Below are positions 1 through 5,579 of a stretch of 5,636 nucleotides of DNA, in pieces. The position numbers were made by a program, and so were the translations under genes. The number at the start of each line of letters is the position of its first letter. Within the stretch, counting starts at the first letter, position 1. Under the pieces are notes generated by a model. That model saw only the letters and a list, made by a program, of their open reading frames with translations, did no database searches and was not told where the DNA came from. The stretch is taken from NCBI GenBank assembly GCA_030740415.1, contig JASLXI010000025.1, forward strand, positions 2,628-8,263, in the 5' to 3' direction. The stretch comes from Dehalococcoidia bacterium (lineage in GTDB: Bacteria > Chloroflexota > Dehalococcoidia > UBA2985).

Positions 1-728
1 GGGGCTAGCTCCCTTTGACGCAGGCTGGCCTTTTTTCTCTGTGCGTACGTCTCTGCACGCTCTATCAGCGATTGGAAGAGGTTGCCAAAGTTCTTGGGAA
101 TCTCTTCCTCTATCTCGTTGTGCCACTGAACACCTATGACCCAGTCATGTTTGGGACTCTCCAATGCTTCAATGAGTCCATCTTCCAGACAGTAGGCTGA
201 TGCCATCAGTGTCGCCGCCTTCTGAGGCTCCCCAACCCCCTGATGATGGAGGCTGTTGACTCTCACAAATCCCCCTGACCCTAAAATTGCAGCCAGTTTG
301 CTGCCCGGAGAGATGTATAGTTGGTGGCGTACCGATTCCAAACGTCCCTTCGGACTCTCCATCCTGTGACCAGGTAGATCCTGGATGAGTCTGCCTCCAA
401 AAGCCACATTCAGAAGCTGCATCCCACGGCAGATCGCCAGCACTGGCATGTTGCGTTCAAGGGCAGCCTTAAGAAGGGCAATTTCCCACCGATCTCTCCG
501 CGGGGCAAGCTCTAGTACGGCTTGTGGGTCTATAGACTCACCGTACCACTCTGGATCCACATCCGGACCACCAGTGAAGAGAAGGCCGTCGACAGAGGAC
601 ATCGTCTCATACAGCTGGGACAGCGAGCGCGGCGCTAGGAGATACTCCGTCACCTCCCTCTTCACCATCGCATCCAGATACCGACGAGCCTCCCGCTGGC
701 TAGAGGCTACCACTCCAATTACAGGCAT
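1..728 (-). CDS. Peptidase C26 / gamma-glutamyl-GABA hydrolase-like class I glutamine amidotransferase (3' end cut by window)
   Basis: Reads from ATG at 728 leftward through 242 codons with no stop before the window edge, so only the C-terminal tip is missing (family members are usually about 240-255 residues). Visible motifs: GGPDVDP at residues 53-59 (oxyanion/substrate loop typical of PuuD-like proteins), the nucleophile elbow LAICRGMQ with Cys100, the NSLHHQGV segment at 158-165, and GVQWHNE at 199-205 carrying the His203/Glu205 of the Cys-His-Glu triad. The family hydrolyses gamma-glutamyl amide bonds, for example gamma-glutamyl-GABA in putrescine breakdown, in the cytoplasm. The true substrate here is not known, and no other putrescine genes are present. 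The start is well supported: an in-frame TAA lies two codons upstream and a GGAAGGTGG ribosome site lies about 11 bases upstream. Oddity: the usual WHPE is WHNE. Family assignment is firm, exact substrate is not. Confidence 0.93.
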   Translation of the reverse strand, partial: MPVIGVVASSQREARRYLDAMVKREVTEYLLAPRSLSQLYETMSSVDGLLFTGGPDVDPEWYGESIDPQAVLELAPRRDRWEIALLKAALERNMPVLAICRGMQLLNVAFGGRLIQDLPGHRMESPKGRLESVRHQLYISPGSKLAAILGSGGFVRVNSLHHQGVGEPQKAATLMASAYCLEDGLIEALESPKHDWVIGVQWHNEIEEEIPKNFGNLFQSLIERAETYAQRKKASLRQRELA

Positions 729-806
729 GGATTAAGCAGCCACCTTCCTGATATATGCGTTGTATACACTTTCTGGTTATGCTGACCCCTACTTACGCCC
801 ATGCTA

Positions 807-835
807 AGAATATAGCAACGACCATTATTGCACAA
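807..835 (-). promoter_or_regulatory. Candidate sigma-70 promoter for the C26 hydrolase gene
   Basis: On the minus strand TTGTGC (835-830) is followed after 17 bases by TATTCT (812-807). An alternative -10, TATATT, lies two bases nearer with a 15-base spacer. It would give a leader of roughly 70 bases before the ATG at 728. It is the best -35/-10 pair seen in the 158-bp gap between the two minus-strand genes. The gap has no clear terminator for the upstream gene, so co-transcription is also possible. Confidence 0.35.
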
Positions 836-886
836 CTCCGAGGCTTACTTCCGGCCAGATTACGTGGGCAGGTCTCCTAACTAGTC

Positions 887-1414
887 TTAACGCACTCCGA
901 TTCCCAAGACCCTCAGCGATTCCTTGCCTTCCAAAGACAGATCAAGACACTGAGCAGGACCAGCTTCATAGAAGCTCCCAAGTGACTCAAAAAGGAGATC
1001 AGGCGGCCGCTCTTCCTCGCTCAAATGCTCCGCCAAGTCTGCAAGTGAATTATAGGCCTTGCCAGCGTGCCAGTAGAGGGACAGAGGCCTTGCCCACTCA
1101 CACTCATTGAATAGTGCAGGAACGTCGTCGAAATCGAAGACGGCCTCAGTGACTTTAGTGTACCAGAGAATGCCGGCGTTGTCCTCGACATGCTTACCGT
1201 AGTATCGCTTATGCCTCAGTTCCAACACCCGCCTGACGTACTCAGCCTCTCCGCATATCTCACGCGGCAGCCACTCATTTGATGGATTGAAGAACTTGTT
1301 ATCCAGCCGGTGCCCTACCCTTGCTGTAGCTGCCAACTGGTTCAGGGATTTTGCGAAAACAGGATCAACTGGAGGCCCTGCCAGGGCCGACCCTATTTCC
1401 TGCGTGACCGGCAT
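887..1414 (-). CDS. Hypothetical protein, 175 residues, family not recognised
   Basis: Open from ATG at 1414 to TAA at 889-887. An in-frame TGA sits seven codons upstream of the ATG, so no longer start is available. GAAGGGA lies about 9 bases before the ATG as a plausible ribosome site. Codon use reads like a real gene and resembles the neighbours. The protein looks soluble: no signal peptide and no hydrophobic span long enough for a membrane helix. It has four Trp (48, 84, 107, 115) and clusters of aromatic and charged residues, such as RHKRYYGKH (67-75) and FDFDDV (93-98), plus an acidic helix-like stretch SLADLAEHLSEEER (123-136). I see no metal-binding, nucleotide-binding or DNA-binding signature and recognise no family. 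It lies between the decayed E2 gene and the C26 hydrolase, all on the same strand, but with gaps of 240 and 158 bp that argue against a tight operon. Confidence 0.72.
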   Translation of the reverse strand: MPVTQEIGSALAGPPVDPVFAKSLNQLAATARVGHRLDNKFFNPSNEWLPREICGEAEYVRRVLELRHKRYYGKHVEDNAGILWYTKVTEAVFDFDDVPALFNECEWARPLSLYWHAGKAYNSLADLAEHLSEEERPPDLLFESLGSFYEAGPAQCLDLSLEGKESLRVLGIGVR

Positions 1415-1427
1415 ACTGCGATTCCCT

Positions 1428-1445
1428 TCTGGTCAAATCTGGTCA
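1428..1445. repeat. Direct repeat TCTGGTCA x2, 10-bp period
   Basis: TCTGGTCA occurs at 1428-1435 and again at 1438-1445, separated by AA. The period is about one helical turn. The repeat sits just upstream of the 175-residue gene, touching its ribosome-binding site. It could be a small operator or chance. Confidence 0.5.
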
Positions 1446-1527
1446 GAGCAATCCTCAGGGGTGTCCCTGATCTCTTTAGGAAGGCTACCCGCAGACACTC
1501 TGCAACCCATGTCGCTAAGGAGGGTTA

Positions 1528-1554
1528 GTTATAGGGTTTGCCTCCCCTTGGCAA
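1528..1554 (-). promoter_or_regulatory. Weak candidate promoter for the 175-residue gene
   Basis: On the minus strand TTGCCA (1554-1549) is followed after 15 bases by TATAAC (1533-1528). The -10 is good, but the spacer is shorter than the usual 16-18 and the -35 falls within a small TTGCC/GGCAA stem. It would imply a leader of about 105 bases. Reported as the best candidate only. Confidence 0.28.
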
Positions 1555-1654
1555 GCTAAATCCATAGTTATTCTGGGGGGGGTCTGTATCACCTGAGACG
1601 CCGTCAAGGTAGTCTATTGACCCTCTCCGAGCGCGTCGAAGAGGCACACATCGA

Positions 1655-2225
1655 TTACACCAGTAGGGTTACTGGGCTCCCCACCAGGCACTTGATCTCC
1701 ACCAGGCAGTAGGTCCCTTAAGCGCCGTCGGCCGCTCTTTGGTCTGTAGAGAGAGTCGCCTTCATCACCTGGTCATAGTTATCTGGTCGTCCCGCATGGC
1801 CAGGTGCTTGCGCACCGTGCCCACAGCGATGACCGCGACTTGGGAAGAATAGATGATAGCAGAGAAGCCGTCCACCTCGAACATGCCCATGTTATTAATG
1901 CTGAAGGTGTTCTTCGTGTAGTCCTCATCCCTCATAACACCACTCTGGGCCCTCTGCACCACCTCTTTGCCTGCCTTGGAGATGCCCACCACCGACCTGT
2001 CGCGGCAGTCCCTGAGTGAGACGCCTAGAACTCCCTGCTCCGCGGCAACGGCTACACCAACATATATCCCGGAGTTCATTCTCAGGTGATCTCTTCCAAA
2101 GGAGGCGTTGATGCACGGACCTTGACTATGAGGTCATTGACGGACACGCGAACTTCCCCGCCCAGGGTGTCTTGAAGCTTCATTGAACCTGTCCTCTGCC
2201 CAGAGACGTCGCGATACGACAAGCG
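1655..2225 (-). pseudogene. Decayed E2 acyltransferase (2-oxoacid dehydrogenase complex), catalytic-domain remnant
   Basis: Three frames join into one E2 catalytic domain. Frame A (2225-2121, ATG at 2183): MKLQDTLGGEVRVSV then NDLIVK, matching the VSVNDLIVKA block of E2 proteins. Frame B (about 2112-1768): INASFGRDHLR, then YVGVAVAAEQGV, then NTFSINNMGMFEVDGFSAII and SSQVAVIAVGTVRK, matching the NIGVAVA, TFTISNLGMFGVDSFTPII and PPQVAILGVG blocks. Frame C (1768-1655): MKATLSTDQRAADGA, a TAA (1720-1718), then YCLVEIKCLVGSPVTLLV and TAA, matching the DHRxxDGA motif and the usual C-terminal end. Lesions: N-terminal lipoyl and subunit-binding domains absent; about 25 bases missing between the Lys codon (2123-2121) and the Asn codon (2109-2107); a second frameshift near 1769-1776; the in-frame TAA; catalytic His changed to Gln (codon 1741-1739). 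The longest open piece (2079-1765, 104 codons) lacks the active site. An intact E2 would transfer acyl groups from lipoyl-lysine to CoA. Adjacent lpd (E3) fits a former complex locus. E2 family is clear; pyruvate versus branched-chain versus 2-oxoglutarate type cannot be told. Confidence 0.92.
1681..1708. repeat. Direct repeat CCACCAGGCA x2, 18-bp period
   Basis: CCACCAGGCA is at 1681-1690 and 1699-1708 inside the E2 remnant. On the minus strand the copies encode the two CLV triplets of CLVEIKCLV. The 18-bp (six-codon) period preserves frame, so this may be coincidence in an amphipathic helix or a small repair-derived duplication during decay. Confidence 0.5.
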
Positions 2226-3614
2226 TTAAATATGAATCGCCTGACCATATACCGCCAGTGCCGCTTCTTTGACGGCCTCCGACAGCGTCGGATGGGAGTG
2301 GACGAGCCAGCCCAACTCCTTTACGCTACCCCCCAGCAGGCTGGTAAGGACAAGCTCAGGTAGCATCTCAGTGACCTCCGCCCCTATCATGTGAGCGCCT
2401 AGAATCTCGCCGCTTTCGCTGTCAGCCACCACCTTGGCCAGGCCGTCACTTTCTCCCAACGCGAGTGCCTTTCCGTTGGCCCTGAACGGAAACCGCCCTA
2501 CCTTGACGGAATAACCCATGTCAACAGCTTCTTTCTCAGTGTACCCGAAGCTAGTCACCTGAGGCTGGCAATAGGTGGCCCGGGGCATCTTCTTGTAGTT
2601 CAGGGCCGGACTCTCCATTCCGACCACAGTCTCCACTGCCACTATCCCCTGCGCCTGGGCAACGTGCGCCAGCAGCAGTTTGCCGGTGACGTCGCCAATA
2701 GCGTAGATCCCTTGTAAGTTAGTCTGCATCCTCTCATCTATTTTGATGAAGCTTTTCTCTATCTCGATGCCCAGTTCCTCCAGGCCCAGGCCGTCGCTGT
2801 TACCCTGCACTCCCACCGCAACCAGGACCTTCTGGCAATCCAATTCCTTGGTTCCCTCTGGAGATTCCACGGTAAGGCTGACACCTCCAGACCACTTCTT
2901 GACCGCCGCCACCCGGGAGCCAGTGAGCACCTCTATGCCCTGTCGACAAAAGGACCTCTCCAACTGCTGACTCATCTCTTCATCCTCGTTAGGCACCAGA
3001 TGAGGAAGCATCTCTACCACTGTAACCTCAGCACCATAGGCCTTGTACAGATATGCGAACTCCACCCCGGTGGCCCCACCACCCACGACCACCACGGGAG
3101 AAGGCACCTCTGGAAGCTCCAGGGCCTCTCGACTGGTGATAAGGCTTTCACCATCCACCTCCAGGCCGGGCACAGGCCTCGTACGGGCACCTGTAGCAAC
3201 AATCACGTTACTTGAGGTAAGAGTCTGAGAATTACCCTTGACTTCAACCGTATGGGCATCCCGCAGACGGGCGTACCCCTTAATATGGTCCACCTTGTTC
3301 TTCTTCAGCAGGGATTCTACTCCGATGGTAAGGCGCTTGACCACCGTACGACTCCGAGCGACGGCCTTACCAAAATCGTACTGTAGGTTGTCGAAGGATA
3401 TGCCGAACTCCTCAGCTCGCTGGAAGAGGCTCAGCACTTCCGCATTTCTCAGAAGTACCTTGCTGGGAATACAGCCCCAGTTGAGGCAGACTCCCCCAAC
3501 CTCATCCTTTTCCACCAACGCCGTTTTCAGTCCCAGCTGGCCTGCACGTATGGCCGCAACATACCCACCTGGACCCCCACCGATGATTACAGCGTCATAG
3601 TCTACATCTGCCAT
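2226..3614 (-). CDS. lpd: Dihydrolipoamide dehydrogenase (E3)
   Basis: Flavoprotein disulfide reductase that reoxidises dihydrolipoyl groups with NAD+ in 2-oxoacid dehydrogenase complexes or the glycine cleavage system; cytoplasmic. From ATG at 3614 it has 462 residues, the usual E3 length. Visible in order: FAD-binding GGGPGG (12-17) followed by E35; redox-active disulfide GGVCLNWGCIPSK with Cys43 and Cys48; NAD-binding VVVVGGGATGVE (174-185); second FAD motif YAIGDV (304-309); dimerisation domain; and the C-terminal HPTLSE with His441 and Glu446, the acid-base dyad. All key residues are present, so it should be active. The frame runs on to an ATG at 3719, but the extra 35 residues do not resemble the family and a likely -10 lies inside them, so I prefer 3614 although its ribosome site is weak (GAAAG). 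It is divergent from gatCA. The E2 remnant follows its TAA directly, so its partner complex must be encoded elsewhere if it is still used. Confidence 0.97.
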   Translation of the reverse strand: MADVDYDAVIIGGGPGGYVAAIRAGQLGLKTALVEKDEVGGVCLNWGCIPSKVLLRNAEVLSLFQRAEEFGISFDNLQYDFGKAVARSRTVVKRLTIGVESLLKKNKVDHIKGYARLRDAHTVEVKGNSQTLTSSNVIVATGARTRPVPGLEVDGESLITSREALELPEVPSPVVVVGGGATGVEFAYLYKAYGAEVTVVEMLPHLVPNEDEEMSQQLERSFCRQGIEVLTGSRVAAVKKWSGGVSLTVESPEGTKELDCQKVLVAVGVQGNSDGLGLEELGIEIEKSFIKIDERMQTNLQGIYAIGDVTGKLLLAHVAQAQGIVAVETVVGMESPALNYKKMPRATYCQPQVTSFGYTEKEAVDMGYSVKVGRFPFRANGKALALGESDGLAKVVADSESGEILGAHMIGAEVTEMLPELVLTSLLGGSVKELGWLVHSHPTLSEAVKEAALAVYGQAIHI

Positions 3615-3693
3615 TAAAGCCAACTTTCGCAGCGGAAATGCGTTAGAGGACCCATTCAGTATACCACCCTGCTCTCCGAGGAACCAAGGATAT

Positions 3694-3699
3694 GTTATA
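3694..3699 (-). promoter_or_regulatory. Candidate -10 element of the lpd promoter
   Basis: TATAAC on the minus strand (3699-3694), five of six matches to TATAAT. No good -35 lies at normal spacing (TGAATG at 17 bases is poor), so activation by a regulator or a different promoter is possible. Transcription from here would begin near 3687, downstream of the ATG at 3719, supporting the lpd start at 3614 with a leader of about 70 bases. Confidence 0.35.
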
Positions 3700-3707
3700 G
3701 CAGAACA

Positions 3708-3729
3708 AATGTAGCACATTCATCACATT
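3708..3729. promoter_or_regulatory. Possible operator between lpd and gatC: inverted and direct repeats
   Basis: AATGT-AGC-ACATT (3708-3720) is a perfect 5-bp inverted repeat, and CACATT recurs at 3715-3720 and 3724-3729 with a 9-bp period. The cluster sits just upstream of the lpd -10 candidate, where a -35 or activator site would be expected. The arms are short, so chance is not excluded. Confidence 0.3.
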
Positions 3730-3764
3730 TTCTAGGTCGATATTTACAATTACAGCTACAACCC

Positions 3765-3793
3765 TTGAAGCAGGATGACCTCTTTGCTACACT
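3765..3793 (+). promoter_or_regulatory. Sigma-70-type promoter for gatCA
   Basis: TTGAAG (3765-3770), a 17-base spacer and TACACT (3788-3793). Transcription would start near 3800, about 23 bases before the gatC ATG at 3823 and downstream of the alternative in-frame ATG at 3775. It therefore also favours the shorter gatC. Spacing is ideal and both boxes are fair matches. Confidence 0.55.
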
Positions 3794-3807
3794 GGCCTTA
3801 CTTTTTT

Positions 3808-3813
3808 GGAAGG
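3808..3813 (+). promoter_or_regulatory. Ribosome binding site deciding the gatC start
   Basis: GGAAGG ends nine bases before the ATG at 3823. The in-frame ATG at 3775 would add 16 residues (hydrophobic, not family-like) and lies upstream of the predicted transcript start. Confidence 0.7.
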
Positions 3814-3822
3814 TACATAATC

Positions 3823-4119
3823 ATGACCTCTCCTAGGCTGAGCCAGGACGAAGTCCAACATATAGCACTGATCTACCGTCTGGGGTTGAGCCAGGAGGAG
3901 ATCGAGAGCCTTCGGCATCAACTCTCCGACATCCTCGAGAACTTCCAGGTGCTGGATCAGGTGGATACCACCGACGTCCCTCCTACAGGGCATTCCGTGA
4001 CCCTAGAGAACGTGATGAGACAGGACGAAACCACCTCTCCCATGTCGAAGGAGGATACTTTGGCCAACGCCCCCCTAAGAGAGGACGATTACTTCCGGGT
4101 CAAGGCAGTGCTGGATTGA
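3823..4119 (+). CDS. gatC: Asp-tRNA(Asn)/Glu-tRNA(Gln) amidotransferase subunit C
   Basis: GatC is the small subunit of GatCAB, which converts misacylated Glu-tRNA(Gln) or Asp-tRNA(Asn) to Gln-tRNA or Asn-tRNA; it wraps around GatA and joins it to GatB. The product is 98 residues, a normal length for the family. Visible hallmarks: N-terminal [20 protein letters not shown] (residues 6-25) with the family's EV-x-HIA-x-LARL pattern (Tyr replaces Ala of LARL), the [16 protein letters not shown] helix (34-49), DVPPT (51-55), the NVMRQDE segment (63-69) and ANAP followed by [11 protein letters not shown] at the C-terminus. The start at 3823 follows the ribosome site and predicted promoter. The TGA shares its last base with the gatA ATG, so the two are surely co-transcribed and probably translationally coupled. 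Confidence 0.97.
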   Translation: MTSPRLSQDEVQHIALIYRLGLSQEEIESLRHQLSDILENFQVLDQVDTTDVPPTGHSVTLENVMRQDETTSPMSKEDTLANAPLREDDYFRVKAVLD

Positions 4120-5579
4120 TGCCATCCAATCTCTACGATCTCACCCTCCATGAGGCCCGCCATCTCCTGGATGGCCGAGAGGTCTCTTCCCAGGAACTGA
4201 CCCAGGCCGTCCTCGACCGCGTGCAGCAGGTGGAGCCCCGTATAAAGTCCTATGTGACCATCACAGGGGAAATGGCCCTGCAGCAGGCCAAAGAGGCTGA
4301 CCAGGCCATCGCTCAGGGGGAGGTAAGCCCCTTGGCAGGAGTGCCCATGCAGCTCAAAGACAACATGTGCACCCGTGGAATTCCCACCACCTGCTCCTCA
4401 CAAATGCTAGAGAGCTTTATTCCACCCTACAATGCCACGGTGGTCGAGAAGCTGCTCACTGGGTCAGCAGTGGTGATTGGAAAAGGAAACATGGACGAGT
4501 TCGCAATGGGCTCCTCCACGGAAAACTCCGCCTTCTTTCCAACACGCAACCCTTGGGACATAGAGAGGGTACCCGGAGGTAGTAGCGGCGGTCCCGCGGC
4601 AGCAGTAGCCTCCGGCGAGTGCATCTATTCCCTGGGCTCCGACACCGGGGGCAGCATACGACAGCCAGCATCCTTTTGCGGCATCGTGGGGATGAAACCA
4701 ACCTACGGGCTGGTGAGCCGCTACGGCCTGGTAGCCTTCGCCAGCTCTCTGGACCAGATCGGCCCCCTGACCAAGGACGTGACAGATTGCGCCCTGGTGC
4801 TGAGTGCCATTTCCGGCCACGATTCCCGCGATGCCACTTCCATACCTCAAGAGGCACAGGATTATAGCAAGGCTTTGACAGGTAACATCCGGGGCATAAA
4901 GATAGGAGTTCCCAAGGAGTACTACGGTGAGGGCATTGATCAAAACGTGGCGCACGCGATGAGAATAGCCCTGGAGAAGCTGGAAGAACTGGGAGCCTCA
5001 GTGGAGGAGACTTCGCTGCCTCACACAAGATATGCCCTGGCTGTGTATTACATCCTGGCACCCTCGGAAGCATCGGCCAACCTGGCCCGATACGACGGTG
5101 TGAAATACGGGTACTCCGCCCAGGACGCCGACAGCATGTGGGAGGCAATGGAGAGAACAAAGCAGCACGGCTTTGGCCCAGAAGTGAAGCGTCGTATAAT
5201 GCTTGGCACATACGCCCTGTCCGCGGGCTACTACGACGCCTACTACCTCAAGGCCCAGAGGGTGCGCACCCTCATAAGCAGGGAGTTCCAGGAGGCCTTC
5301 CAGAAGTACGATGTCCTGATCACTCCCACCTCTCCTTCGGTGGCATTCAAGCTAGGAGCCAAGGTAGAGGACCCCGTTCAGATGTACCAGAACGATGTGT
5401 GCACCATTCCCGTCAACATCGCAGGCATTCCGGCCATGTCCCTCCCTGCAGGGTTTGTGGATGGGCTTCCCGTAGGTATGCAGATCATAGGCAAACCCCT
5501 GGCGGAGGAGACTATATTGCGAGTAGCATATACCTATGAAAAAGCCACCGCATGGCACAAGATGAGGCCAGAGCTATGA
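4119..5579 (+). CDS. gatA: Asp-tRNA(Asn)/Glu-tRNA(Gln) amidotransferase subunit A (glutaminase/amidase subunit)
   Basis: GatA hydrolyses glutamine and passes ammonia through the complex to GatB for transamidation of Glu-tRNA(Gln)/Asp-tRNA(Asn). The 486-residue product has the full amidase signature. [10 protein letters not shown] gives Lys80, GGSSGG (153-158) gives the cis-Ser155, and [12 protein letters not shown] gives the nucleophile Ser179. The 24-residue spacing of the two serines equals that known for the family. Then come [21 protein letters not shown] and IGPLT, typical of GatA rather than general amidases, and a C-terminal [17 protein letters not shown]. The residue after GGSSGG is Pro159 where GatA usually has Ser; it is not catalytic. 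I use ATG at 4119 (TGATG overlap with gatC); a TTG one codon earlier is in frame but unneeded. An AAGG 13 bases upstream is a poor ribosome site, consistent with coupling to gatC translation. The stop overlaps the next gene's ATG. gatB is not in the window. Confidence 0.98.
   Translation: MPSNLYDLTLHEARHLLDGREVSSQELTQAVLDRVQQVEPRIKSYVTITGEMALQQAKEADQAIAQGEVSPLAGVPMQLKDNMCTRGIPTTCSSQMLESFIPPYNATVVEKLLTGSAVVIGKGNMDEFAMGSSTENSAFFPTRNPWDIERVPGGSSGGPAAAVASGECIYSLGSDTGGSIRQPASFCGIVGMKPTYGLVSRYGLVAFASSLDQIGPLTKDVTDCALVLSAISGHDSRDATSIPQEAQDYSKALTGNIRGIKIGVPKEYYGEGIDQNVAHAMRIALEKLEELGASVEETSLPHTRYALAVYYILAPSEASANLARYDGVKYGYSAQDADSMWEAMERTKQHGFGPEVKRRIMLGTYALSAGYYDAYYLKAQRVRTLISREFQEAFQKYDVLITPTSPSVAFKLGAKVEDPVQMYQNDVCTIPVNIAGIPAMSLPAGFVDGLPVGMQIIGKPLAEETILRVAYTYEKATAWHKMRPEL

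Larger units (their letters stand above)
1415..1654. other. Intergenic region without a recognisable gene
   Basis: I read this in all frames. Every minus-strand frame is interrupted and none resembles a known protein; the plus-strand readings overlap the opposite strand of the 175-residue gene. Contents: an eight-G run (1575-1582), a small stem TTGCC/GGCAA (1538-1554), another stem GTCAA/TTGAC (1603-1621), a weak promoter candidate and a TCTGGTCA direct repeat, both upstream of the hypothetical gene. It may be partly decayed sequence continuing from the E2 remnant. No tRNA cloverleaf was seen. Confidence 0.6.

Noticed and set aside
385..735. 116-codon plus-strand open frame
   Set aside because: It lies opposite the C26 hydrolase gene, whose minus-strand translation shows clear family motifs; the plus-strand product is Ser/Arg-rich and resembles nothing.
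798..830. Tiny minus-strand frame encoding MVVAIFLAWA as a leader peptide
   Set aside because: Ten hydrophobic codons overlapping a promoter candidate, no ribosome site and no attenuator-like hairpin pair.
729..886. Terminator after the 175-residue gene
   Set aside because: No GC-rich stem followed by a T run could be found on the minus strand in this gap.
1287..1559. 90-codon plus-strand open frame
   Set aside because: Overlaps the 5' end of the 175-residue minus-strand gene, lacks family resemblance and has no convincing ribosome site.
1540..1760. Possible tRNA or structured RNA in the gene-poor stretch
   Set aside because: No cloverleaf, no GTTCRANNC-like T-arm and no CCA end on either strand; the right part is explained by the E2 remnant.
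1765..2079. 104-codon minus-strand frame as an independent small gene
   Set aside because: It begins in the middle of the E2 catalytic domain and ends just before the active-site motif; E2-like residues continue in other frames on both sides, so it is a piece of a pseudogene.
3615..3719. 35-residue N-terminal extension of Lpd from ATG at 3719
   Set aside because: The extension does not look like the family, a likely -10 lies within it, and ATG at 3614 gives the normal Lpd length.
3775..3822. 16-residue N-terminal extension of GatC from ATG at 3775
   Set aside because: It overlaps the predicted promoter, is not family-like, and ATG at 3823 has the better ribosome site.
4456..5211. 251-codon minus-strand open frame
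   Set aside because: Shadow of gatA: Arg/Pro/Cys-rich translation without motifs, opposite a fully convincing gene.
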